A DNA stretch of 7,701 bases from an uncultured Collinsella sp. GTDB taxonomy: Bacteria > Actinomycetota > Coriobacteriia > Coriobacteriales > Coriobacteriaceae. Shown here in pieces: positions 1 through 4,436 of the stretch; the stretch's first letter is position 1; each line of letters opens with the position of its first letter. Location: the NCBI GenBank assembly GCA_900554455.1, contig USHT01000043.1, positions 1-7,701 on the forward strand, given 5' to 3'. The notes under the pieces were generated by a model. It was not told where the DNA came from. It did not search any database and worked only from the letters and a program-made list of their open reading frames with translations. The position numbers and the translations under genes were made by a program.

Positions 1-439
1 TACGCTGCTGCTGACCGCCCGAGAGGTTCTGCGGATACTCGCCGGCCTTATGCGCCATGCCGACGCGCTTGAGCGCGGCGATGGCGATCTCGGTCGCCTC
101 CTCCTTGCTCTTCTTTTGCAGCTTGATGGGCGCGAGCGTCAGGTTGCCCAGCACCGTCATGTTGGGATACAGGTTGAACTGCTGAAACACCATGGAACTA
201 TACTTGCGAGCCATCTCCAGGTGATTCTTTTTGGTGAGCGGCGTACCGTCGATGACGACCTCGCCCGACGTGGGCTCCTCCAGATAATCGACGCAACGGA
301 TGAGCGTCGACTTACCCGAGCCGGAAGGCCCGATCATTACGAGCTTCTCACCGCGCTTGACGGTGAGGTTGATATCTTTGAGCACATGCAGGTCGCCAAA
401 GTACTTGTTGAGATGCTTGATCTCGATCATGTCTGCCAT
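1..439 (-). CDS. ABC transporter ATP-binding protein, polar amino-acid (GlnQ-like) type, 3' part cut by window edge
   Basis: The 146 visible residues are the N-terminal part of an ABC ATPase that would power uptake of a polar amino acid at the inner face of the membrane. Walker A is GPSGSGKST at residues 37-45, the Q-loop lies in the MVFQQFNLYPNMTVL segment around residues 83-97, and the signature LSGGQQQR is at 139-146, exactly where the window ends. The order and spacing match the GlnQ/HisP subfamily, usually about 240-250 residues, so about 100 residues including Walker B and the H-loop lie outside. The ATG at 439 is chosen because AAGGGA sits 6 nt upstream; the in-frame ATG at 430 has no such site. 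Its permease and binding protein are not in the window. The substrate cannot be told from this part. The family call is firm; glutamine specificity is not. Confidence 0.93.
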   Translation of the reverse strand, partial: MADMIEIKHLNKYFGDLHVLKDINLTVKRGEKLVMIGPSGSGKSTLIRCVDYLEEPTSGEVVIDGTPLTKKNHLEMARKYSSMVFQQFNLYPNMTVLGNLTLAPIKLQKKSKEEATEIAIAALKRVGMAHKAGEYPQNLSGGQQQR

Positions 440-474
440 GAATGTCCCTTCCCTGCGTTTACACGAGTTGAACT

Positions 475-480
475 ATTGTA
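475..480 (-). promoter_or_regulatory. Possible -10 box for the ABC ATPase gene
   Basis: The minus strand reads TACAAT here, a 5/6 match to TATAAT, 35 nt upstream of the ATG at 439. No good -35 hexamer is found 16-18 nt further upstream, so this is a weak candidate. It is supported by position: the preceding gene is closed by the terminator at 611-644, so the ATPase gene needs its own promoter. Confidence 0.3.
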
Positions 481-544
481 CGGAAAGAACCACGTTTCCG
501 CAGCCCACACTACATCCCCGTAAAGAACCCGCAACCTTTAACCC

Positions 545-602
545 ACTCATTGGGGACAGACTTAAATGAGTACCTACTCATTTAAGTCTGTCCCCAATGA
601 GT
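545..602. repeat. Perfect 58-bp inverted repeat of GGGGACAG type
   Basis: Two 28-bp arms (545-572 and 575-602) are exact reverse complements around a CC centre. Each arm is itself bounded by ACTCATT and AATGAGT (545-551/565-571 and 576-582/596-602), so the DNA or RNA could form either one long hairpin or two small ones. The core GGGGACAGACTT is read inward from the left arm and outward as its complement from the right. ACCC lies directly outside both ends (541-544 and 603-606), which could be a 4-bp target duplication or chance. It sits between the yqeY terminator and the ABC ATPase promoter region. It resembles miniature palindromic elements seen between genes in Coriobacteriia, but no transposase is present here. 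Confidence 0.85.
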
Positions 603-610
603 ACCCAGCC

Positions 611-644
611 AAAAAAGGGGCGCGACCGCAATGGTCACGCCCCT
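611..644 (-). terminator. Rho-independent terminator of yqeY
   Basis: On the minus strand, AGGGGCGTGACC (633-644) pairs with GGTCGCGCCCCT (616-627) around a 5-nt loop, with one G-T wobble. Six T residues follow at 611-616. It lies 28 nt past the yqeY stop codon. This is a textbook intrinsic terminator and ends the yqeY transcript before the ABC ATPase gene. Confidence 0.9.
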
Positions 645-671
645 CAGCATCGGCTATGTGTCGGCCGGCGC

Positions 672-1115
672 TTACGCCAATTTTACACCGACGATCTTTG
701 CTGCTGCCGGCTTGTCGAAGTTACCGCCGGTGGCCTTGCCCAGAGCGCCCATAACCTGGCCCATCTGCTTCTTAGAGGTCGCGCCCAGCTCGGCGATGAC
801 CTGCTCGATCAGGGCCTCGAGCTCCTCGCCCGAAACCTGCGCGGGCAGCAGACTCTCCAGAATCTTGACCTGCTCGGTCAGGTTGTCGGTACGGTCCTGG
901 TCGGTGCCGGCCTTGATGGACATCTCCAGCGTCTCGCTCGTCTGCTTAATCAGACGCTTGATCATGCTGTTGACGTCTTCCTCGGTCACATCACGACGCT
1001 CGTTAACCTCGATGTTCTTCACCTCGGCCTTAACTTGGCGAATGATAGACAGGCAAACCTTGTCCTTGGCCTTCATGGCCGAAATCATTTCCTTCTGCAG
1101 CTCTTCGTTGGTCAT
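672..1115 (-). CDS. yqeY: GatB/YqeY domain-containing protein
   Basis: This 147-residue protein has the length and character of the YqeY family: a helical N-terminal half (MTNEELQKEMISAMKAKDK, then an IRQVKAEVKNIEV stretch and a DVTEEDVNSMIKRLIKQ helix) followed by the compact C-terminal part with LLPAQVSGEELEALI, QMGQVMGALGK and a GNFDKPAAAKIV end. The C-terminal half is the domain also found as the tail of GatB in tRNA-dependent amidotransferases. Free-standing YqeY proteins are thought to act around tRNA or translation, but their exact role is unsettled. The ATG at 1115 is preferred over the TTG at 1121 because GGAGG then lies about 8 nt upstream; for the TTG it would be only 2-3 nt away. 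The gene follows the parvulin gene by 54 nt and has its own terminator at 611-644. Confidence 0.93.
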   Translation of the reverse strand: MTNEELQKEMISAMKAKDKVCLSIIRQVKAEVKNIEVNERRDVTEEDVNSMIKRLIKQTSETLEMSIKAGTDQDRTDNLTEQVKILESLLPAQVSGEELEALIEQVIAELGATSKKQMGQVMGALGKATGGNFDKPAAAKIVGVKLA

Positions 1116-1138
1116 CTGCAAATCCTCCTCAATAGTGC

Positions 1139-1164
1139 GGGCGGCACTCGCACGAGCGCCGCCC
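1139..1164 (-). other. GC-rich intergenic hairpin between parvulin and yqeY genes
   Basis: GGGCGGCACTCG (1139-1150) and CGAGCGCCGCCC (1153-1164) pair with one mismatch, which is a G-T wobble on the minus-strand RNA. It begins 5 nt past the parvulin stop codon and ends 23 nt before the yqeY start. No T-run follows, so it is not a standard terminator. It may protect the upstream mRNA end or partly attenuate read-through into yqeY. Confidence 0.55.
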
Positions 1165-1169
1165 CATGA

Positions 1170-2390
1170 TTACTCAGTCGTCGACGAATCGTCGGTCGAA
1201 CTCTTGGTGACGCCCTTCAGGCTGACGTTGTACGGCACGTCCTTGGGCATGGGGTTAACGGTGATGTCGGCGTCCTTCTTGTACTGCTCCAGCCACTCGC
1301 TGTACGCAGTGCTTGCCGCCTGCGTCTTCACCACGTTGGAGACGTACTTCTTGATGTCCTTGGGCACCTGCTTAATGTCATCGACCTGATTATCGACATG
1401 GAAGTAGTCGGTGCACTTGATGATGTGGTAACCATAGGTCGACTCGACGACTTCACTCACGTCGCCCTTGTTGAGCCCCTCGAGCGCCGCCTGATAGCTG
1501 TCGACGAAGGTGGTGAGCTTGTCCCAGCCCACGTCGCCCTTCTTCTCCTTGGAACCGGTGTCGTCGGAATACTGCTTCACGGCGTCTTCGAAGCTCAGCT
1601 CGCCGGAGTTAATCTTGTCCAGGCACTCCTGCGCCTTGGCCTTGGCGGCAGCCTTGTCCTCGTCGGATGCGTCGGAATCGACCTTGATCAGGATGTTCGA
1701 CGAGCGGCGGGCATCGTTGTACTTCGATAGGTTTTCGTTGATGTAATCGACGATCTCGCTGTCCTTGGGCTTGCTGGTGGGCGCCACGGCTTCCTTGAGC
1801 TTTTGCTGCGCCAGGCTCTCCTTGAGCGAGCTCTTATAGGTGTCCTCGGTGTAGCCGTAAGTCTTAAGGGTCTTCTTAAAGGTCTTGGCGCCGCCCGCGC
1901 TCTTGCACGCGTCCTTCCAAGCCTTCTCGACTTCCTCATCCGACACCGTCACGCCGTTTTCCTTCTGCGCCTGCTGAAGCAGAATCTGCTGCGCGTAGGA
2001 ATCGATGAGCTGTTTGCGGTACTTCTTGGGCGTAAGGTCGTTGTTGACCAGGTACTGCGCCCAATCCTTGTCCTTGGTATAACCATAGGACGTGCGCATG
2101 CTCATGATCTGCTTGGTCACGGTGTCCTCGGTGAGGTTGGTGCCGTTGATAGTTGCAGCAACACCGCCGGTCAGCTTGTAGCCCGAGGTGTCCTCGGCCT
2201 GCGACATAAGGCCGGAGCACGCCATCGCCGAGACGGAAAGCAGCATCGCCAGCACGCCGATGACCACCAGGACAATCTTGACGGTCTTGGACACATAGGT
2301 CTTGCGCTGCTTCTTGCGAGAGCTGGAGGCAGCGCGGGCCTGCTGCTCGGGCGTCGGCGCGGCCTCGGAGTTCTTTTTCTTATTTGCCAT
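1170..2390 (-). CDS. SurA/PrsA-like membrane-anchored parvulin-type peptidyl-prolyl isomerase or chaperone
   Basis: This 406-residue protein has a long charged cytoplasmic start (1-38, rich in Lys/Arg), one hydrophobic segment (about 39-57), then an extracellular part. Cys58 in the sequence SAMACSG could be a lipobox, though Ala and Met at -3/-2 are not ideal, so it is either a lipoprotein or a single-pass anchor. A SurA-N-like helical chaperone region follows (about 75-225, GGVAATINGTNLTED onwards), then a parvulin domain (about 228-330) with SGELSFEDAVKQYSDD, KKGDVGW and YGYHIIKCTDYF (His322). The usual first histidine of the parvulin active site is Asn232 here (SSNILIKV). The family folds or stabilises exported proteins outside the membrane. 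The ATG at 2390 has AAAGG 6 nt upstream; the 82-codon upstream extension is translated intergenic repeat. A Ser/Thr/Asp-rich tail ends the protein. Confidence 0.9.
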   Translation of the reverse strand: MANKKKNSEAAPTPEQQARAASSSRKKQRKTYVSKTVKIVLVVIGVLAMLLSVSAMACSGLMSQAEDTSGYKLTGGVAATINGTNLTEDTVTKQIMSMRTSYGYTKDKDWAQYLVNNDLTPKKYRKQLIDSYAQQILLQQAQKENGVTVSDEEVEKAWKDACKSAGGAKTFKKTLKTYGYTEDTYKSSLKESLAQQKLKEAVAPTSKPKDSEIVDYINENLSKYNDARRSSNILIKVDSDASDEDKAAAKAKAQECLDKINSGELSFEDAVKQYSDDTGSKEKKGDVGWDKLTTFVDSYQAALEGLNKGDVSEVVESTYGYHIIKCTDYFHVDNQVDDIKQVPKDIKKYVSNVVKTQAASTAYSEWLEQYKKDADITVNPMPKDVPYNVSLKGVTKSSTDDSSTTE

Positions 2391-2457
2391 AGTTGGCCTT
2401 TCGCATAACGAATCGAACAAACGCCATTGTGTCACAACGCAGCCCCCGCGACACACC

Positions 2458-2510
2458 TGGTGCATGGGGGACAGGTTAATCTGCACCATTTTGGTGCAAA
2501 GGGGACAGGT
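2458..2510. repeat. Tandem pair of TGGTGCA-NN-GGGGACAGGT repeats
   Basis: The 19-bp unit TGGTGCA-NN-GGGGACAGGT occurs at 2458-2476 and 2492-2510, differing only at the two N positions (TG against AA), with a period of 34 bp. Between them TGCACCA (2482-2488) faces TGGTGCA (2492-2498) as a 7-bp inverted repeat with a TTT loop. The GGGGACAG core is shared with the 58-bp inverted repeat at 545-602. It lies in the spacer upstream of the parvulin gene. I read it as a degenerate member of the same intergenic repeat family. Confidence 0.7.
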
Positions 2511-2523
2511 CTGGCAATTGGCA

Positions 2524-2576
2524 GTTAGGGACGTACCTTTTCTGCCGGCGGTTAGGGACAGTCCCCCAGTGCCGGC
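2524..2576 (-). repeat. GTTAGGGAC repeats and GC hairpin after the EIIA stop codon
   Basis: GTTAGGGAC occurs at 2524-2532 and 2551-2559. The second copy is part of an 11-bp palindrome GGGACAGTCCC (2555-2565), itself enclosed by GCCGGC arms at 2544-2549 and 2571-2576. On the minus strand this hairpin starts 1 nt after the EIIA stop codon, so it may terminate or stabilise that mRNA, but there is no T-run after it. The phrase looks like another intergenic repeat type rather than a dedicated terminator. Confidence 0.55.
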
Positions 2577-2577
2577 C

Positions 2578-3045
2578 TTAGAAGTGGCGACGGATGGCGT
2601 CGACCATGCCCTGCGGCGTGGTCTGGCCGAGCACATCGGCTGCAGCGTCGGTATCCATAAAGATATTCATAAGCGCTTGCAGGGCCTCGACCTGACCGCC
2701 CGGCTCGGCAATACCCAGATTGATGACGATCTGCGCCGGTACCGGGGCGCCCATGCCCGCCATCGCGTTGAACGTCACGGGTGCGGCGGGCTTTACCACC
2801 GCGATATAGGGCTTGGCCACAAATCCCGGATCGGTATGCGGAATGGCGATGTTTGCCGCCGGCATAGCGAGACCCGTGGGATAGGCGTCCTCGCGCGTGC
2901 GGACGGCGTCGAGCCAACCCTCGGCAATGTAGCCGCGCGGAGCGAGCTCGTCCTCGAGCTGCGCAAACACCTCATCCGGCGTCGCACACTCCCAATCAAA
3001 AAACACCAGCTCGGGCGAAAATAGCATCTCGGCGTTATCCGCCAT
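2578..3045 (-). CDS. PTS sugar transporter subunit IIA, fructose/galactitol type (EIIA-2 fold)
   Basis: This 155-residue protein is a single EIIA domain of the fructose/mannitol superfamily, closest in feel to GatA-like galactitol EIIA proteins. Marks are the WLDAVRTREDAYPTGL stretch (residues 44-59), the active-site segment IAIPHTDP with phospho-accepting His70, the AVVKPAAPVTFNAM strand, and the C-terminal LQALMNIF helix. By family, HPr phosphorylates His70 and the phosphate passes to an EIIB; EIIA proteins also serve as regulators. No EIIB, EIIC or sugar enzyme lies in the window, so it is an orphan here and the substrate is unknown. The ATG at 3045 has GGAGG 5 nt upstream; longer in-frame starts have no such site. 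A possible -10 (TATCAT on the minus strand, 3085-3090) lies 40 nt upstream but lacks a good -35, so read-through from the toxin gene 65 nt upstream is also possible. Confidence 0.92.
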   Translation of the reverse strand: MADNAEMLFSPELVFFDWECATPDEVFAQLEDELAPRGYIAEGWLDAVRTREDAYPTGLAMPAANIAIPHTDPGFVAKPYIAVVKPAAPVTFNAMAGMGAPVPAQIVINLGIAEPGGQVEALQALMNIFMDTDAAADVLGQTTPQGMVDAIRRHF

Positions 3046-3110
3046 ACCGTCCTCCAAAGTTGCATGAGGTTCACATTGCCCCATATGATAGCGAAACGAG
3101 GCAGGCAAGG

Positions 3111-3578
3111 TTAGTCGAGGATCCCGATCATCTCGAGTGCGCGGGCGGGCGTCAGGCACGCCTCAGGCATTGCCTCCAGCATGCGTCGGTCACTCGTGAC
3201 TACGTAGTCAACATCTGCCGTCTCGCCCGAAGCAATGATGAGGTTGTCTTCAAGATCCGGCATGCGCTTGCCAAGCATGCGCGCCATCTCGCACTCTGCC
3301 AACGAAAGCGGAGAAGCCGTCGCCACCTGCATCATGTGCTCGATGCAGGCCCATGACGCCGAGGCAAACGGCACGTTCATCCCATTCGCATTCCGCCGGG
3401 CTAGGCGCCGCGGCAAAATGTAGAACACATCCTTTGCCGTCGTCGGCGCGTACAGAAGGTCAATCTTTCCCGCCTCGGCAAGTTCCACCAGGCGCTTCGC
3501 TTCGTCGAATGCCCCCTCTTGCAGGTAATAATCAAGCCACACATTCGTATCCACAAGCAGGTGCTTTGCCTCGATCAT
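3111..3578 (-). CDS. PIN domain toxin (VapC-like ribonuclease)
   Basis: This 155-residue protein has a PIN nuclease layout: HLLVDTNVWLDYY at the N-terminus with Asp10 and Asn12, acidic Asp50 in TTAKDVFYIL, Asp108/Asp111 in PDLEDNLIIAS, and Asp130 in VVTSDRRML. These are candidate metal-binding residues of an RNA-cleaving site, as in VapC toxins. The ATG at 3578 overlaps the antitoxin stop in an ATGA, the usual arrangement for translational coupling; a TTG at 3584 is closer to the GGAGG (4 nt against 10 nt) and would add two residues. The direct upstream partner is a RelB/DinJ-like antitoxin. By family it is expected to be held inactive by the antitoxin and to cut a specific tRNA, rRNA or mRNA when free; the target cannot be told. 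It could alternatively be a non-toxic PIN nuclease, but the context argues against that. Confidence 0.88.
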   Translation of the reverse strand: MIEAKHLLVDTNVWLDYYLQEGAFDEAKRLVELAEAGKIDLLYAPTTAKDVFYILPRRLARRNANGMNVPFASASWACIEHMMQVATASPLSLAECEMARMLGKRMPDLEDNLIIASGETADVDYVVTSDRRMLEAMPEACLTPARALEMIGILD

Positions 3579-3919
3579 CGGCAATTCGCCTCCATGTCGG
3601 CAATCATCGCGTCATACATATCATCGCGTACGGCATCCCAGTCTTCCGCAGACGATTCAGCTGGCGCAAAATCCGAAGCGCTTAGCCCCAACGAGGAAAA
3701 AGCTAGGCCACACCCCTGCTCGGCCAGGCTCTCCGCACGGGGCGCCTCGCGCTTATCCGCCACCATAAATCCCGGCAGCGCTTGATGCTCGACAAGATAG
3801 ACCCAAAGCGCGCGAATGGCATCGCTCGGCCCCAACCCATTGCGAGTTAGGACCGCATCGCCACCAGCTTTGAGCATAGGATCAATTCGCGTGTTGAGCT
3901 GCACCATTGCCGTTCCCAT
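3575..3919 (-). CDS. RelB/DinJ family antitoxin
   Basis: This 114-residue protein begins with MVQLNTRIDPMLKAGGDAVLTRNGLGPSDAIRALWVYLVEHQALPGF, the ribbon-helix-helix pattern of RelB/DinJ antitoxins: a beta strand with RIDP, helix 1 ending at the NGLGPSDAI turn, helix 2, then a Leu-Pro boundary near residue 49. The N-terminal part would dimerise and bind its own promoter. The tail (about 55-114) is acidic near its end (APAESSAEDWDAVRDDMYDAMIADME) and is the likely toxin-wrapping region. The ATG at 3919 has AGGAG 5 nt upstream. The stop codon overlaps the toxin start. DinJ-type antitoxins classically pair with YafQ/RelE-fold toxins, so the PIN partner is a less usual combination. The tail is longer than in DinJ, whose total length is about 86 residues. 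Confidence 0.88.
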   Translation of the reverse strand: MGTAMVQLNTRIDPMLKAGGDAVLTRNGLGPSDAIRALWVYLVEHQALPGFMVADKREAPRAESLAEQGCGLAFSSLGLSASDFAPAESSAEDWDAVRDDMYDAMIADMEANCR

Positions 3920-3943
3920 AGCGGCTCCTTTCTACGTGCTAGC

Positions 3944-3971
3944 AGTATAGCAGACATAAAAGGCCACGCAA
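3944..3971 (-). promoter_or_regulatory. Likely promoter of the toxin-antitoxin pair
   Basis: The minus strand has TATACT (3944-3949, 5/6 match to the -10 consensus) and TTGCGT (3966-3971) with a 16-bp spacer, 25 nt upstream of the antitoxin ATG. GCTA and TAGC (3938-3941 and 3948-3951) form a short inverted repeat across the -10 box that could be an operator for the ribbon-helix-helix antitoxin. The -35 box touches the T-tract of the terminator at 3970-4002, so the unit starts right where upstream transcription ends. Confidence 0.45.
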
Positions 3972-4002
3972 AAGGGCCCCGTCCACACGCGGACGAGGCC
4001 CT
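3970..4002 (-). terminator. Rho-independent terminator closing the non-coding stretch
   Basis: On the minus strand AGGGCCTCGTCC (3991-4002) pairs with GGACGGGGCCCT (3973-3984) around a 6-nt loop, with one G-T wobble, followed by TTTT (3970-3973). It lies 202 nt beyond the last stop codon of the upstream operon (4204). Either the operon mRNA has a long structured 3' end or a separate small RNA ends here. Confidence 0.75.
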
Positions 4003-4121
4003 GTCAGATTGGTAGTCTCGAGAAAGTTAGTGTAGCGCCCGATCCGAAGCGAGTCGGCCTGGCATCCAAGAACCTAGAATACGGTTGATGCCCTATGCCG
4101 CCGACCGGCATATGAAAGACA
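4003..4121 (-). other. Gene-free stretch with stacked hairpins, candidate small RNA or 3' UTR
   Basis: No ORF fits here. Read on the minus strand, hairpins follow each other: ATGCCG/CGGCAT with a 5-nt loop (4095-4111), then GGCATC/GATGCC (4061-4066 and 4087-4092) enclosing AACC/GGTT (4071-4074 and 4083-4086), then a weaker CCGA/TCGG pair (4039-4042 and 4054-4057), and finally the terminator at 3970-4002. The arrangement between a possible first terminator at 4122-4153 and a strong second one is what an independent small RNA would show. I do not recognise a known RNA family: no tRNA cloverleaf, T-box core, tmRNA or SRP signature is visible. Confidence 0.35.
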
Positions 4122-4153
4122 GCGGGCCAAAAGCCCCATGGCTTCTAGCCCGC
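4122..4153 (-). terminator. Interrupted hairpin, possible first terminator of the unknown operon
   Basis: GCGGGC (4122-4127) pairs with GCCCGC (4148-4153), and inside it AAGCC (4131-4135) pairs with GGCTT (4140-4144) around CCAT, with 3-nt bulges on both sides. On the minus strand it is followed by TGTCTTTC, a poor T-tract. It lies 50 nt past the stop codon at 4204. It could end most operon transcripts, with read-through caught by the terminator at 3970-4002. Confidence 0.45.
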
Positions 4154-4154
4154 A

Positions 4155-4170
4155 GAAACATCGATGTTTC
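4155..4170. repeat. Perfect 16-bp palindrome GAAACATCGATGTTTC
   Basis: The 16 bases are fully self-complementary with no spacer. It directly adjoins the hairpin at 4122-4153 and lies 33 nt downstream of the last gene of the operon. A spacer-less palindrome suits a dimeric DNA-binding protein better than an RNA hairpin, but its place after rather than before a gene makes an operator role doubtful. Confidence 0.5.
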
Positions 4171-4203
4171 CAAATGATCGCAGCTTGTGTTTCAAGCGCT
4201 TTT

Positions 4204-4395
4204 CTACGCTACCGGCGGATGCAAATCCCAATCGGGAAAGCAGTTTGCAAAGCCTGAGAGATTTTGAGTCAAAACATTGTTCTCAGCTTGCTTCAGTCGC
4301 TCGTCCTCTTCAAACAGACTATCGAGCTCGCTCAATGCATCGAAGTCCTGCATCGCGGCATCGTTATGGTCGAAATCAGTCACTTCATCAGTCAT
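4204..4395 (-). CDS. Small acidic protein of unknown function with FPDWDLHPP tail
   Basis: A 63-residue protein that I do not recognise. It is very acidic: 16 Asp/Glu against 2 Lys/Arg, most of the charge lying in residues 3-38 (VTDFDHNDAAMQDFDALSE, then LDSLFEEDERLKQAE). A short Asn/Gln-containing linker (39-49) leads to an aromatic-proline tail with Phe53, Trp56, Leu58 and Pro60-Pro61. There is no signal peptide or membrane segment, so it is probably cytoplasmic. The ATG at 4395 has GGAG 8 nt upstream. It follows the 551-residue gene by 41 nt and looks like the last gene of that operon. The tail resembles a short linear binding motif, and the acidic body could be disordered; a role as adaptor or inhibitor of a neighbouring protein is an inference only. 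Confidence 0.75.
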   Translation of the reverse strand: MTDEVTDFDHNDAAMQDFDALSELDSLFEEDERLKQAENNVLTQNLSGFANCFPDWDLHPPVA

Positions 4396-4436
4396 CTATT
4401 TCACTCCATTCATGGTTATCGAGTCAATCCTATCGG

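Noticed and set aside
1116..1121. TTG start at 1121 for YqeY
   Set aside because: GGAGG would be only 2-3 nt upstream; the ATG at 1115 has normal spacing.
631..1389. Long plus-strand ORF across yqeY and the parvulin 3' end
   Set aside because: It spans two recognisable minus-strand genes, and its Ser/Leu-rich translation matches no family.
2427..2437. TTGTGTCACAA palindrome upstream of the parvulin gene as an operator
   Set aside because: Arms of only 5 bp, no clear promoter aligned to it, and no regulator in the window.
2458..2510. CRISPR-like array
   Set aside because: Only two 19-bp copies with a 15-bp gap, no further units, and no cas genes.
2391..2636. 82-codon N-terminal extension of the parvulin reading frame
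   Set aside because: It translates the intergenic repeats, and the ATG at 2390 has a ribosome binding site and begins a normal charged start plus membrane segment.
2302..3024. 240-codon plus-strand ORF across the parvulin start, spacer and EIIA gene
   Set aside because: It runs through repeat spacer and a clear EIIA gene on the other strand; no recognisable domain.
3970..4170. tRNA, T-box leader or other known RNA
   Set aside because: No cloverleaf, CCA end, T-box core or other known signature; the region lies after a gene rather than ahead of an aminoacyl-tRNA synthetase gene.
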